DNA of 64,000 nt from an uncultured Clostridia bacterium (GCA_949388605.1 CASKJV010000001.1:50352-114351); one strand, 5' to 3'. Positions 27,215 to 36,645 are shown, numbered from the stretch's first letter. Program-made: numbers and translations. The notes: generated from the sequence alone by a model not told the origin.

Positions 27215-28258
27215 ATGAATAAAAAAGATGATTTTACTAAAATAGATGAAGAATTATTTAAATATTTTGAAATTAAGAAAAAAGTAGATCATTCTCGTTC
27301 TACCGAATATGCGATTAGAAATGCTTTTAATAATGAAGAAAAAAATAAGAAAACTTTTACTTATTTTATCCCTAAATTTGCAATTTATATTTTTACAATA
27401 TTATTTTTAACCACAGGAGTAGTTTTTGCTAAAGATATAGTTAATATTTTATCAAGTTTTTTTACTAATACAACACAATCAATAGATACTGCAATTGAAA
27501 ATGGATATGTACAGAATATAGATATGGATTATGTGTATGATAGCAATATCGGAATTAAAGTAAATTGTATTACAATTGATGAATCCAATATGGATATTTC
27601 ATATTCATATAAAGTAGATAAATTATTAACAGTGGATTATATTGAGTTATATGATTATGAAATTAAGGATGAAAAAGGCAATTTAATATACAAATATAAT
27701 GAAGAGAATAATTTTTTTGAAAGCAAACAACTAGTTAATTATATAAAAAATGACAATAAGATGTTAAAAGTTGATGAAAATATTTATAATACATCAATTT
27801 TATATGGAGCTAATAAATTTTATAATATCAAACATTTGTATATAAATATAAAAAGCATAAAAATAAATTATCAAGATGTTATAGTGGGCAATTGGAATCT
27901 TGATATTGAAATTGATGGTAAATTTAACGAAAGAGATAATGCTTATTATGAGATAGAACCTAACAAGCATATATTAGAAAACGAGATTTCTTTAACAGAA
28001 ACTTCTTTAAAAATTAAAATTAAAGTTGATGAAAACTTCGATGATAAAATTGTTCTTTATAACAAACCGATATTGGAAAACGAATTGAAAGATACATATA
28101 TATGTAGTTCTTGGTATAATAAGAATATAGAAAACTGTTCTATGCATGAATTCGAATTTGACATTAGTAAATATAATGAAAACATAGATATTTTATATTT
28201 AAAATTCAAAATAAATGAAAATACAGAGTTAAATGTACAATTAAATAAGAAAAAATAA
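27215..28258 (+). CDS. DUF4179 membrane protein, presumed anti-sigma factor
   Basis: 347 residues: a cytoplasmic segment ~1-55, one helix (~56-76, FAIYIFTILFLTTGVVFA), then an external domain opening TQSIDTAIENGYVQNIDMDYV, the DUF4179 signature. It is co-transcribed with the ECF gene, the standard sigma/anti-sigma layout. The external domain is homologous to that in the fused protein at 22817, so this is the split version of the same module. GGAGGAA lies ahead of the ATG. Confidence 0.82.
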   Translation: MNKKDDFTKIDEELFKYFEIKKKVDHSRSTEYAIRNAFNNEEKNKKTFTYFIPKFAIYIFTILFLTTGVVFAKDIVNILSSFFTNTTQSIDTAIENGYVQNIDMDYVYDSNIGIKVNCITIDESNMDISYSYKVDKLLTVDYIELYDYEIKDEKGNLIYKYNEENNFFESKQLVNYIKNDNKMLKVDENIYNTSILYGANKFYNIKHLYINIKSIKINYQDVIVGNWNLDIEIDGKFNERDNAYYEIEPNKHILENEISLTETSLKIKIKVDENFDDKIVLYNKPILENELKDTYICSSWYNKNIENCSMHEFEFDISKYNENIDILYLKFKINENTELNVQLNKKK

Positions 28259-28263
28259 TAATC

Positions 28264-28297
28264 AAAAAGCATGGTCTATAAAGAACCATGCTTTTTT
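28264..28297. terminator. Bidirectional terminator
   Basis: AAAAAGCATGGT pairs with ACCATGCTTTTTT; serves the DUF4179 gene and the convergent secreted-protein gene. Confidence 0.85.
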
Positions 28298-28318
28298 GTA
28301 GGAAAATGATTACTAAAG

Positions 28319-28801
28319 TTAGAATGATATTATTTGCATACGAATTTTAAGTGTTCTTACAGAACCATAAGCCAACAAATATTTAAAGTAATATGAAGAT
28401 CCAGAAGAAATGCTGATTTCCCTATTATATTGACCACCGTCTGCATTGAATTGATATTCACGTATCATAGAATCTTTTGAATTATACAAACGAACAGCTA
28501 ATACGCTGTTTACAGCATTTCCATTAGCATCAGTAACAGTGATTGCATATCTCAATGTATTTCCATAATAAGTCCGTGTGCTACCAGTGTATGAATTTGT
28601 TATCCAAAAAGTATCATCAACATCCAATGGCATAATTCCATATCCGTTTTCATCAATCATTTCGGGGGTAATATCAAATTCAATGATAGTTTCCGAATCA
28701 GTATTTGCTGTGGGTTCTGCTGCAAATGCAGGTGTAGTCATAGAGCAAAATAACATAAGTGCAGCTAACATCAAGGTAGTAAAGCGTTTAAATGTTTTCA
28801 T
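28319..28801 (-). CDS. Secreted protein of unknown function under decamer site B
   Basis: 160 residues. Signal peptide ending PAFAA (~28), then EPTANTDSETIIEFDITPEM, and a beta-rich C-terminal domain (TYYGNTLRYAITVTDANGNA ... YYFKYLLAYGSVRTLKIRM). No family recognised. Like the gene at 24577 it lies convergent to an ECF/DUF4179 module, has raised GC, and contains an in-frame CGG (28574-28576) read as Arg. GGAGG on the minus strand before the ATG. Confidence 0.75.
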   Translation of the reverse strand: MKTFKRFTTLMLAALMLFCSMTTPAFAAEPTANTDSETIIEFDITPEMIDENGYGIMPLDVDDTFWITNSYTGSTRTYYGNTLRYAITVTDANGNAVNSVLAVRLYNSKDSMIREYQFNADGGQYNREISISSGSSYYFKYLLAYGSVRTLKIRMQIISF

Positions 28802-28934
28802 AAAAATGTCCTCCTTTTAATCTGTTAATACCTAAGCTACAAAATCATTTTCCTACATTTTTCAATTAATTAAAAAATATCTCGAATTAATTGAATACTA
28901 TATTATATAAAATAACAACAGTCGATATTTTAGC

Positions 28935-28974
28935 ATAAATAAATCAAAAAAACAACAAAAGGTATCTAAAGGTA
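28935..28974 (-). promoter_or_regulatory. Decamer-repeat site B
   Basis: Minus strand: TACCTTTAGA (28974-28965), TACCTTTTGT, TGTTTTTTTG, then a degenerate ATTTATTTAT. Two good and two weak decamers in 10-base phase, starting just behind the stop codon of the Spo0A-like gene and ~135 bases upstream of the secreted-protein start. The -10 box is uncertain. Confidence 0.6.
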
Positions 28975-28979
28975 ACTTT

Positions 28980-29684
28980 TTAATTTTTATATAATTTATT
29001 TAATACTGATTCAATTACAATTTTCACCCCAGTTTTAGGAAGAGTGCAAGTGCCGAAATATTCCTTTAATTTATTTTCATCTGTTTCAGCAAACATTATA
29101 GTTGTGGCTCTTCTAATAGAGCCTTTTACAGTATTTGCTGACTTATGATATATTTTACCAACTATTGGATATGTATCTTTAATATATTTTTCATCAAAGG
29201 TATCATAATCTTTGTAAAAACAATATATACATTCTACTAAAAGTTTACTTCCAATATATCCCATGTTATATCCTATATATTTTAATTCATATCTAATTTT
29301 ATTTTTTATTAATGTTTCTTCTGTATATATTTTTTCATTATCACAAAGAGAGATAACATCTTCTAACGTTTTTAAAAACAGTTCTTTTGTAACAAAAATG
29401 TATTTTTCTTTATATTTTTCAGAGTTTTTTACTGTTTTCTTATTCAAAATAATTATATACTTAATAGCTTTATCAATACCAGCAAATTCAAGTATATTAA
29501 ATGTTTTAAAAATATCATATTCAATTACGAGTATATCTATAGAACGATTTGACAATATATTTATTATTTCTTCTTTACTATTAACACTTTTATATAATTT
29601 ACTTTTATCATTTAAAGAATTAATATTATTTATAAGTTCAATATGATTTCCTTTATTTTCTTGTGATAATAAAATTTCTACCAT
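28980..29684 (-). CDS. Spo0A-like orphan response regulator with degenerate receiver
   Basis: 234 residues. The C-terminal ~105 (YELKYIGYNMGYIGSKLLVE ... YIKDTYPIVGKIYHKSANTV then KGSIRRATTIMF) match the Spo0A DNA-binding domain. The N-terminal ~115 are receiver-like but lack the usual acidic pair at the start (EILLSQENK); an Asp remains in ILVIEYD. So it may act without phosphorylation. Family: Spo0A binds tandem boxes as head-to-tail dimers. It lies between decamer sites B and C, hence is the best candidate controller of the element's secreted proteins (inference). GGGGGAA precedes the ATG. Confidence 0.82.
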   Translation of the reverse strand: MVEILLSQENKGNHIELINNINSLNDKSKLYKSVNSKEEIINILSNRSIDILVIEYDIFKTFNILEFAGIDKAIKYIIILNKKTVKNSEKYKEKYIFVTKELFLKTLEDVISLCDNEKIYTEETLIKNKIRYELKYIGYNMGYIGSKLLVECIYCFYKDYDTFDEKYIKDTYPIVGKIYHKSANTVKGSIRRATTIMFAETDENKLKEYFGTCTLPKTGVKIVIESVLNKLYKN

Positions 29685-29751
29685 AAAATTCCCCCTTATA
29701 TAATATTAGATGAAAGTTTTATGTAAAAGGGTTCAAATTTTATCAAAAAAT

Positions 29752-29817
29752 TACCTTTTTCTACAAAAAATGCCTTTAATTATCTTTTTGGGCAAATAAT
29801 TTGATTTATTGATAAAT
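29752..29817 (+). promoter_or_regulatory. Decamer-repeat promoter C
   Basis: TACCTTTTTC (29752-29761), a degenerate TACAAAAAA, TGCCTTTAAT (29771-29780), TATCTTTTTG (29781-29790), then ~21 bases to an AT-rich -10 candidate (ATAAAT). Ahead of the 1470-residue secreted protein. Confidence 0.65.
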
Positions 29818-29869
29818 TAAATATGCAAAGAAGTCTTTACATTAAAAAAATAATATAAAGGAGGTTTTT

Positions 29870-32800
29870 ATGAAAAAATTAAAAGTAAAAATTATTTCAA
29901 CCTTTGTTTTACTAATCATACTTGTTAGTAATTTTTTACCAATAAGTTTTGCTACATATCAAAATTTATCTGTTAATGAAACTAGTAATACAACAAATAT
30001 TGATATTGAAAGCAATACAATAATAGATGAAAATATTACTAACTTGCAAGAAAATAACAATACGATTATGACAGAAATTAATAATGAGGCAGAAGAAGAA
30101 AATGTTACAGATAATCAAGTATTACTTGAAACAGAAGAAGAAAATAATTTTAAACAAGATGAATATATTAATGTAAAAGAAATAAATGATTTTGATGTAA
30201 TGTTAGCTGGTATATTATCAGATGATAATACTAATTTCACGTATTCTGATGTTAATACTATAATTTCTAATGGTATAGAACTAAATGAACATGGAGTATG
30301 GGCTTCAGAAAAAGATAGAGAATTTATATTGAATTTTATTAATACAATAAGTAACAATATATATTCTTTTAATGAAAAAGGATTTCTAGTTAAAGAAAGT
30401 GAAAAAACTGGGAATGAAATTAGAGAGTCATATTCATATTATACAGACAAAATTGATGAATTAATTAGTTCAGAAAAAACAATTATACTTTCTATTGAAA
30501 ATGGATATAAATCATTAAATGAATATGATAATACAATATTAGATATGTTTATCGAAAAAGAAGATTTTTCAATGTTGTTTACTAATAAATCAAATGAATT
30601 TCAAGAAATTGCATTATTAAATATTGAAAAGTATAATAATACGAATGAATTTGACTCATTAGCAACATTAATGAATCATTTTTTAGAGTTATTTTATTTT
30701 GAAGATGAAGAATTTATTGAATATATACAAGATAAAATAAACTATGCTCAAGCTTATAGTTTTAATATTTTAGAAATGAAAGATGGTAACAATACAGAAA
30801 AACAATATAAAGTGGCTTTAGCTGGAATAATAAATGATAGTATAAAAAATATATCAGAAATAGATAATATTTTAAATAGAAATAATAACAGAAATGGGCT
30901 TTGGATTTCAGAAAGAAGTAGAGAATATTTAATTAATTTTATTAATTCTTTAAGTCAAATACAATATGGTGTAGATAACGATGGATATTTACAAATTAAT
31001 AGTCTTAATGGTATAGAAGAAAAAAATTACAATTACACAGAAAGAAGTCTTAATGAGATTATTAATGGAGATAAATTTATAGCAATTGATATTAATAACT
31101 ATTATATGGAACAATTAGATAATTCAAATGAGATAGAAAAATTTAATATAGATAGTGCTGAATATAAAAAAGTTTTTACAACATCCGAATCAAAGCTTCT
31201 AATATTAAATTCTGAACTTTTTTCTATAAGTAACGAAGAAGATGATAATGAAATTTTAATGAGTTATATTTTAGAAGAATTTTTATTTCAACATGAAGTG
31301 CAAATAGAAAATGATGAATATGGAATAGAACCAATGTATAGTGGAGATTATACTGGAAATATGAATTCAGCTCAAAATGTATATGCTGGACCTAGTAATG
31401 ATGGCTATGCTAAAGTTGGTTCTGTATCTTCAGGAGAAGAAGTACATGTATTAGAGGGAGAGTTTGGATGGTATCAAATAAGATATGAAACTGCTTCTGG
31501 CAAAAAGGTAGGTTTTGTTCCAAAATCTTCAGTTCCAAATGTTAATATTTCTGATACAAGTGTACCATACGATGGTGGTGGACTAGCTTTTTCTCATTCT
31601 GGTAATGTAGATATATATTATGGATATCCAACCACAGATTATGTTAAAGTGGGTCAAATTTATCAAGGTGAAGGTGTAACATTCTTACAACGAATAGGTC
31701 AGTATGCATATGTAGAATATTCATCATCAGCTGGAACTAAAAGGGGATTAGTTGAATATTCAAAAATTTTTGTGGTCAATCGATCTTCAGTTGCAAGAGT
31801 TAAGAGAACATCTAGTGCTTATGCAGGTCCAGATACAGATTTCGTAAAACTTGGTGGAGCATATTATAATGAATATGTAACAATACTTGAAAAAGTTGAA
31901 GATTGGGTTTATGTTGAATACAATACTAATAAAGGCAGAAAATGTGGTTATATGTCAGCTAGTAATCTAGAAATATTTAAAAGTATGAATTTCTATGATT
32001 TTTCAACATATAATGGATTAAAAAAAGCAACACAACAATTAACAGTTTATGGAGGTCCTAATAGCAATTATGCTAATTTAGGATTAGTATATAATCAAGA
32101 AATAGTTTCTTATTTAAGAAATATAGAAAGAGTTGGTAAGCAGTGGGCATATATTGAATATACTACAAAAAACGGTGCCAAAAGAGGTTATGTAGAAGCA
32201 GATAAATTGATTGATACTCAAAATCCATCTATACCTAATATTCCATTACAAAGTAATTTTTATAGTAGTACATACTATCCACATAAAACTGCTTGTGGTA
32301 ATGACTTGAAATATTATTCAATAGGACATGGAGATAATACTGTTTTCATGGTTTATGGACAACATGGTTGGGAAGATGCATGGGCAGCAGATAGTGTCGA
32401 GTTAGTAAACATAGCTAATAATGTTATGAGCAATTTAGCAAGTTTTTATAATGAAAGACCAGATGTATTTGATTACTGGAAAATATACATAATACCAACA
32501 GCTAATCCAGATGGTATAACACACGGTTATTCTAATAATGGACCAGGAAGATGTACAGTTGAAGCTATTAGAAGAATTGATATGAATAGAAGTTGGCCAG
32601 CTAATTTCTCACCATATTATACAAGTAGAAATTACACAGGACCAAATCCTTTAGGAAAAAAAGATGAAGAAGATTATGGAGCAGGAGAAATAAGAGGACT
32701 AAAAGATTTTATAGATAGCAACAAAGGTAATAATAATATTATATTAGATGTTCATGGTTGGTTAAATCAAACATATGGAGATGTAGGAATAGGAAGATAT

Positions 32801-34282
32801 TTTTCTAATCATTTTGGATTTAAAAATAATGGAACTTATGGAACTGGATATCTTATTAGATATGGACAGTCTATAGGTGCTAAATCTTGTCTTGTTGAAT
32901 TACCTATGCCTTCAAATGCAGCAGAAATAATTAGTAATAACTTCTCTGGAAAATTAGCTTCTTCAATGAGAGATTTATTAGTTGGAGAAATGGGACAAAC
33001 TTTAGGTGGAGAAGATGTAAATGAAACTTGTAAAATCGTTACAACAGGAACCGTTAATGTAAGACAACAACCTAATACTTCTTCTACAATAGTTACTTCA
33101 CTAACTAATGGTACAATAGTTACTAGAATAAAAAAAGGTGTTACAAATAGTAATGGATATACATGGGATAAAATTAGATTATCTGATGGAAGAGAAGGTT
33201 ACATTGCAACTAATTTTCTTCAAATAACAGCTAATAATGATATTATATTCAAATTAGATGATTCTGATTCATCAATTCAAGCTCTAAAGGCTTATTTAAG
33301 ATACAATAATATTAACAATTATAATGATACACCAACACCTATATTAGATGAAGATACAGTTCCAACAATAAAAGTTTTTCAATCTTCTAAAGGTTTGCCA
33401 CAAACAGGAAATTTTGATAGATATACAATTGAAGCAATGGGATTTTCTATAACATCATCTAATAAAATAGAAGAAAACAGTTATTATAAACAATATTTAG
33501 AATATGCACAAAACTACATAAACTATGGTAACGCTACACAGGTAACATATGTAGAGATTCCAGTTTATATGGATGATTTAGGCAAATATAATCGATTTGT
33601 GTATGGAAAAACATCAACTACAATTTCGCCTTTTACACAAAATAATATAGATAGTATGCAAAGTAAATTTAATCAAATGCCTCAAGAAGAAAAAGACCAA
33701 CGTTCTAAAGAATTAAGTGACATAGAAAATCATTTTAATTCTTTAGCAAATAATTTGATTGGAAAGATTGCTATGTCAAACGCATCAGCTTCATTAAGTA
33801 GATATATGGATGGTACTGGTAGTTTCTTATTACATACAGATCTTCCAGAAAAAGTTGAGAAAAATACTGCTCACTATAATTTATATAAAACATATGTAAG
33901 AAGAGCAGCTGATGCAGCTGAAAAATTTGCTCCTGAAGGAAACAAAGAATTTTCCTTTGCATTAGAATATGAAGCAAGTGCACAATTTGGAGATAGTAGT
34001 AAAAATCTTTGGGCATCAATAGGAAAGTACAGAATTGAAATGGTCTGCAATGTAAAAAAAGTAAATACTACTTATACAATGGATGTTACTTATACAATAA
34101 AAGATTATTATGATTGGGTTGAAGGAAGTGAAGAAGTATTTGACTTTGTAGTAACACAAGTAGTTGAAAATGATGGATTTTTATTACATTATTCAGGAAG
34201 AGCTAGAGCTTTCCATCAAGCAGGAAGTCCTCTAACAGGTACATATACATGGGAAAAAGGAAATAGTCAATCGGCAGTATAA
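29870..34282 (+). CDS. Giant secreted M14-type carboxypeptidase with SH3 repeats and novel C-terminal domain
   Basis: 1470 residues. Signal peptide ~1-30; an acidic spacer; two homologous ~150-residue units (NEHGVWASEKDREFILNFIN and NRNGLWISERSREYLINFIN); four bacterial SH3-like repeats (~500-790, each with VYAGP/YGGP and ...VEYN...GYV); an M14 zinc carboxypeptidase domain (~810-1040) with GQHGWEDAW, MNRSWPANF, ILDVHGW and the Glu in CLVELPMP; another SH3 (TVNVRQQPNTSST); a peptidoglycan-binding-like helix bundle; and a C-terminal ~250-residue domain containing TIKDYYDWVEGSEEVFDF. The last shows the D-x-Y-D feature seen in colicin M-like lipid II enzymes, but without the following HR, so this is only a hint. 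Probable wall-peptide hydrolase. AGGAGG before ATG. Confidence 0.82.
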   Translation: MKKLKVKIISTFVLLIILVSNFLPISFATYQNLSVNETSNTTNIDIESNTIIDENITNLQENNNTIMTEINNEAEEENVTDNQVLLETEEENNFKQDEYINVKEINDFDVMLAGILSDDNTNFTYSDVNTIISNGIELNEHGVWASEKDREFILNFINTISNNIYSFNEKGFLVKESEKTGNEIRESYSYYTDKIDELISSEKTIILSIENGYKSLNEYDNTILDMFIEKEDFSMLFTNKSNEFQEIALLNIEKYNNTNEFDSLATLMNHFLELFYFEDEEFIEYIQDKINYAQAYSFNILEMKDGNNTEKQYKVALAGIINDSIKNISEIDNILNRNNNRNGLWISERSREYLINFINSLSQIQYGVDNDGYLQINSLNGIEEKNYNYTERSLNEIINGDKFIAIDINNYYMEQLDNSNEIEKFNIDSAEYKKVFTTSESKLLILNSELFSISNEEDDNEILMSYILEEFLFQHEVQIENDEYGIEPMYSGDYTGNMNSAQNVYAGPSNDGYAKVGSVSSGEEVHVLEGEFGWYQIRYETASGKKVGFVPKSSVPNVNISDTSVPYDGGGLAFSHSGNVDIYYGYPTTDYVKVGQIYQGEGVTFLQRIGQYAYVEYSSSAGTKRGLVEYSKIFVVNRSSVARVKRTSSAYAGPDTDFVKLGGAYYNEYVTILEKVEDWVYVEYNTNKGRKCGYMSASNLEIFKSMNFYDFSTYNGLKKATQQLTVYGGPNSNYANLGLVYNQEIVSYLRNIERVGKQWAYIEYTTKNGAKRGYVEADKLIDTQNPSIPNIPLQSNFYSSTYYPHKTACGNDLKYYSIGHGDNTVFMVYGQHGWEDAWAADSVELVNIANNVMSNLASFYNERPDVFDYWKIYIIPTANPDGITHGYSNNGPGRCTVEAIRRIDMNRSWPANFSPYYTSRNYTGPNPLGKKDEEDYGAGEIRGLKDFIDSNKGNNNIILDVHGWLNQTYGDVGIGRYFSNHFGFKNNGTYGTGYLIRYGQSIGAKSCLVELPMPSNAAEIISNNFSGKLASSMRDLLVGEMGQTLGGEDVNETCKIVTTGTVNVRQQPNTSSTIVTSLTNGTIVTRIKKGVTNSNGYTWDKIRLSDGREGYIATNFLQITANNDIIFKLDDSDSSIQALKAYLRYNNINNYNDTPTPILDEDTVPTIKVFQSSKGLPQTGNFDRYTIEAMGFSITSSNKIEENSYYKQYLEYAQNYINYGNATQVTYVEIPVYMDDLGKYNRFVYGKTSTTISPFTQNNIDSMQSKFNQMPQEEKDQRSKELSDIENHFNSLANNLIGKIAMSNASASLSRYMDGTGSFLLHTDLPEKVEKNTAHYNLYKTYVRRAADAAEKFAPEGNKEFSFALEYEASAQFGDSSKNLWASIGKYRIEMVCNVKKVNTTYTMDVTYTIKDYYDWVEGSEEVFDFVVTQVVENDGFLLHYSGRARAFHQAGSPLTGTYTWEKGNSQSAV

Positions 34283-34295
34283 TTTAGGAGGAAAA

Positions 34296-34965
34296 ATGAA
34301 AAAAATTTATATTTTTTTAATATTATTTATTATAGTTATAGTATTTGTAATATTATATATAGTATCTAACAAAAATGTAGAATATTATAATTCGACAAAG
34401 CTACAAGAATATATTTCAAATACCAATACAGAAACTAATATTACAATAAATGGAAAAAAATATAGTAACATGGATATAAATTTGAGAGAATATTTTTATG
34501 AGAATAGAAAAGAAAAAAATCAAGAAATTATTGATACTATAATTTTTTCTGATGAAGCCCGAAAGAGAAATATATTAGTAGAAGAAGAGAGAACAAGAGA
34601 AATTGAAGATAGAATTAATAATTATAAGTTTTCAGATAATTTTCTAAATAGTATAAAACTTCGGAGAAAATCAATTAAAAGAAAATATGATTGAAATTTT
34701 ATTAGATATAGAATTAGAAAGATGTTTAAAGAACTGTTTAGGAAAAGAAATAAATGATAATGATATTTATGCTGATGACAGTGAGCTAAAAGAGCATGTT
34801 AAAAAATTACACGAAGACTATGACCATTTATTTACTGAAGAAAACTTAAATAAATATTCTGATGAAGAATTAAATTCAATTTTTGAAAAGTATTCAAATG
34901 ATTTAGAACATGTTACAAATGAATACTTAAATTATATAAGAAATGCAGCTCAAATAATAAAATAA
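34296..34965 (+). CDS. Membrane-anchored SurA/PrsA-like protein, interrupted by CGG +1 site
   Basis: Two overlapping frames give ~222 residues if C34662 is skipped (SIKLRRKS becomes SIKLGENQLKENMIEIL). One N-terminal membrane helix (~5-23), then a helical, charged region (LREYFYENRKEKNQEIIDTI, FSDEARKRNI) that recalls the SurA/PrsA chaperone N-domain. Thirteen bases behind the giant M14 gene, so probably its co-transcribed export chaperone or immunity partner (inference). Unshifted translation ends at 34694. AGGAGG before the ATG. Confidence 0.75.
34662..34665 (+). other. CGGA frame-shift site 5
   Basis: In-frame CGG at 34662-34664. Skipping C34662 reads CTT GGA GAA AAT and joins the two halves with continuous helical sequence. 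Confidence 0.8.
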
Positions 34966-34970
34966 TTCTC

Positions 34971-35010
34971 ATACAACAAAAACTAGAATTAATTCTAGTT
35001 TTTGTTGTAT
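34971..35010. terminator. Perfect 40-base palindrome acting as terminator
   Basis: 20 bases (ATACAACAAAAACTAGAATT) followed immediately by their exact reverse complement, with no loop, just past the stop codon at 34965. It can act as a hairpin for either strand. Confidence 0.75.
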
Positions 35011-35069
35011 AAATTGTTAAAGTAATATATAATTTATATATAGCAAATTATATATTAAGGAGAAAGAAA

Positions 35070-35309
35070 ATGCATAAAAACAAACTAAAATATGTAATAA
35101 TATGTATGATTATATTAAATATTTTTTATATTTATATTATTAATACATTATATTTTCAATTGCCAGTTCCAAATAGGATTTATTTAAAAGATTTTAATGT
35201 AGGATATCCATATTATTATATTTTTAAGAATATTTTGTATTTAATGATAGCTATTAATGTTTTATTAGTGGTAATCTATATTATAAAAAATAAAAATAAC
35301 AAAAGGTAA
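35070..35309 (+). CDS. Small two-helix membrane protein
   Basis: 79 residues with two membrane helices (~8-27 and ~51-72) joined by a proline/tyrosine-rich loop (LPVPNRIYLKDFNVGYPYY). No family recognised. AAGGAGAAA precedes the ATG. Its stop codon lies inside the left arm of the 35293-35340 terminator. Position after the M14/chaperone pair suggests an accessory or immunity role, unproven. Confidence 0.65.
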   Translation: MHKNKLKYVIICMIILNIFYIYIINTLYFQLPVPNRIYLKDFNVGYPYYYIFKNILYLMIAINVLLVVIYIIKNKNNKR

Positions 35310-35340
35310 CAAATATTTAATTGTTACCTTTTGTTATTTT
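35293..35340 (+). terminator. 20-bp-stem terminator overlapping promoter D
   Basis: AAAATAACAAAAGGTAACAA (35293-35312) pairs perfectly with 35321-35340 and is followed by TT. The right arm contains the first one and a half decamers of promoter D. Confidence 0.8.
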
Positions 35341-35391
35341 TTGTTACCTTTTAATATCTTTTTGAAAAATTTGTTTAATTTGTGATATACT
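35325..35391 (+). promoter_or_regulatory. Decamer-repeat promoter D
   Basis: TACCTTTTGT, TATTTTTTGT, TACCTTTTAA, TATCTTTTTG (35325-35364) in perfect 10-base phase, then 21 bases, then TGTGA-TATACT (-10 at 35386-35391). Nearly identical in layout and -10 to promoter A on the other strand. Confidence 0.78.
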
Positions 35392-35518
35392 AAAAAACGA
35401 TTTTTTTATGAAGTACATTGAAAATGATTACAAATAATATGTAAAATAATTATATACATATTATTTTGTAGATAGATTAGAGGTAGGCAAAATACAAAAA
35501 AAACAGGAGGATTTTAAC

Positions 35519-36553
35519 ATGAAAACTAAAGTAACAAGTATCATTTTGGTATGTGCATTGTTTATGGGAATGTTGGTAAGCATGCCCACTACTGCATATG
35601 CAAGTTCTACTGCAATAAAAGGTCAGTCAACAATAGATCAAACAGTTTATTCTGGACCTAGCACAGGAGGATATGTAACTGTTGGTAGCATTAAGTCTGG
35701 TGAAGAAGTATTCATTCTTGGAAGAGTTAAGAATACTGGATGGTATCATATTCAATATAAAGTTACTCAAGGTCAATACATTGGGAAACAAAGAACTGGA
35801 TATGTACCTTGTTTTACAATAACTAACATTAATGCAACAGTTAGTGATGAAATATATACTGGTGGTCTTAGAAAATCTCAAAAGAACTATCGGGTATATA
35901 GTTGTGACGACTCAGCAATTTCTGTTGATATTGGAAGTATTTCCGCAAATGAAACAGTAACTTTGTTATATGCATATCAGTATGTTGATAGTAGTAAAAG
36001 TTATTTAACTGCATACATTGAGTATAGTACTAGTAGTGGTACTAAAAGAGGATATGTCTATTATCCTGAATTCATTGAACATGTTGCAGGAACTAACGGA
36101 ACTACTTCTGTTGCAAGAATGAATAGCAGTGCAAGTGTATATTATGGAACAAGTACTTCTTCTTATGGAGTTGCTGGAAGTATTGGTGTTAACGAGCTGG
36201 TGTGTGTAATAGCCAAATCTGGTGATTGGGTGTATGTGGAATATAATAGCAAAACAGGAAGAAAACGTGGTTATCTTTCTAATGGATATTTAGACTATCA
36301 CCGTCCTGGATTATACTATGCAGACACATATGTATCTTATGTAATGGTAAGCATGGCTAAAGGAACTTCATCTAACGTATATGCTTCGCCTACTGATAAA
36401 AGTGCTTGCATAGATGTTTTGCCGGCTGGTGCTGAAATAACATTCCAAACAAGTTTTAATGCAGATCCTAGTTGGACTTATATTGATTACTATAAAACAA
36501 GTGATTCTACTAAAAAAACATCTGGATGGATATATTGGCCTGACAGACCATAA
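35519..36553 (+). CDS. Secreted SH3-repeat wall-binding protein
   Basis: 344 residues: signal peptide ending TAYAS (~29), then four SH3-like repeats each marked by VYSGPS/VYYGTS-type starts and xxYIEYSTSSGTKRGYVYYP-type ends. The repeats match those of the giant M14 protein, so both likely bind the same wall target. No catalytic domain. Raised GC and an in-frame CGG (35891-35893) clearly read as Arg in NYRVYSC. AGGAGG before ATG; transcribed from promoter D. Confidence 0.8.
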   Translation: MKTKVTSIILVCALFMGMLVSMPTTAYASSTAIKGQSTIDQTVYSGPSTGGYVTVGSIKSGEEVFILGRVKNTGWYHIQYKVTQGQYIGKQRTGYVPCFTITNINATVSDEIYTGGLRKSQKNYRVYSCDDSAISVDIGSISANETVTLLYAYQYVDSSKSYLTAYIEYSTSSGTKRGYVYYPEFIEHVAGTNGTTSVARMNSSASVYYGTSTSSYGVAGSIGVNELVCVIAKSGDWVYVEYNSKTGRKRGYLSNGYLDYHRPGLYYADTYVSYVMVSMAKGTSSNVYASPTDKSACIDVLPAGAEITFQTSFNADPSWTYIDYYKTSDSTKKTSGWIYWPDRP

Positions 36554-36609
36554 GTAATAAGCAAAATTATAAGTAGTAAGTAAACAAAGCCTATTTCTAA
36601 TCTATATAA

Positions 36610-36643
36610 AAGAGGAGTTCATGTTATGAGCTCCTCTTTTTAC
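36610..36643. terminator. Terminator
   Basis: AGAGGAGTTCAT, loop GTT, ATGAGCTCCTCT, then TTTT; lies between convergent genes. Confidence 0.8.
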
Positions 36644-36645
36644 AT

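Noticed and set aside
34045..34160. Colicin M-type toxin domain in the giant M14 protein
   Set aside because: The DYYDW motif is present, but the essential HR pair that follows in colicin M is missing; reported only as a hint.
25273..35364. CRISPR-like arrays from short tandem repeats
   Set aside because: The decamers are contiguous with no spacers, and no cas genes are present.
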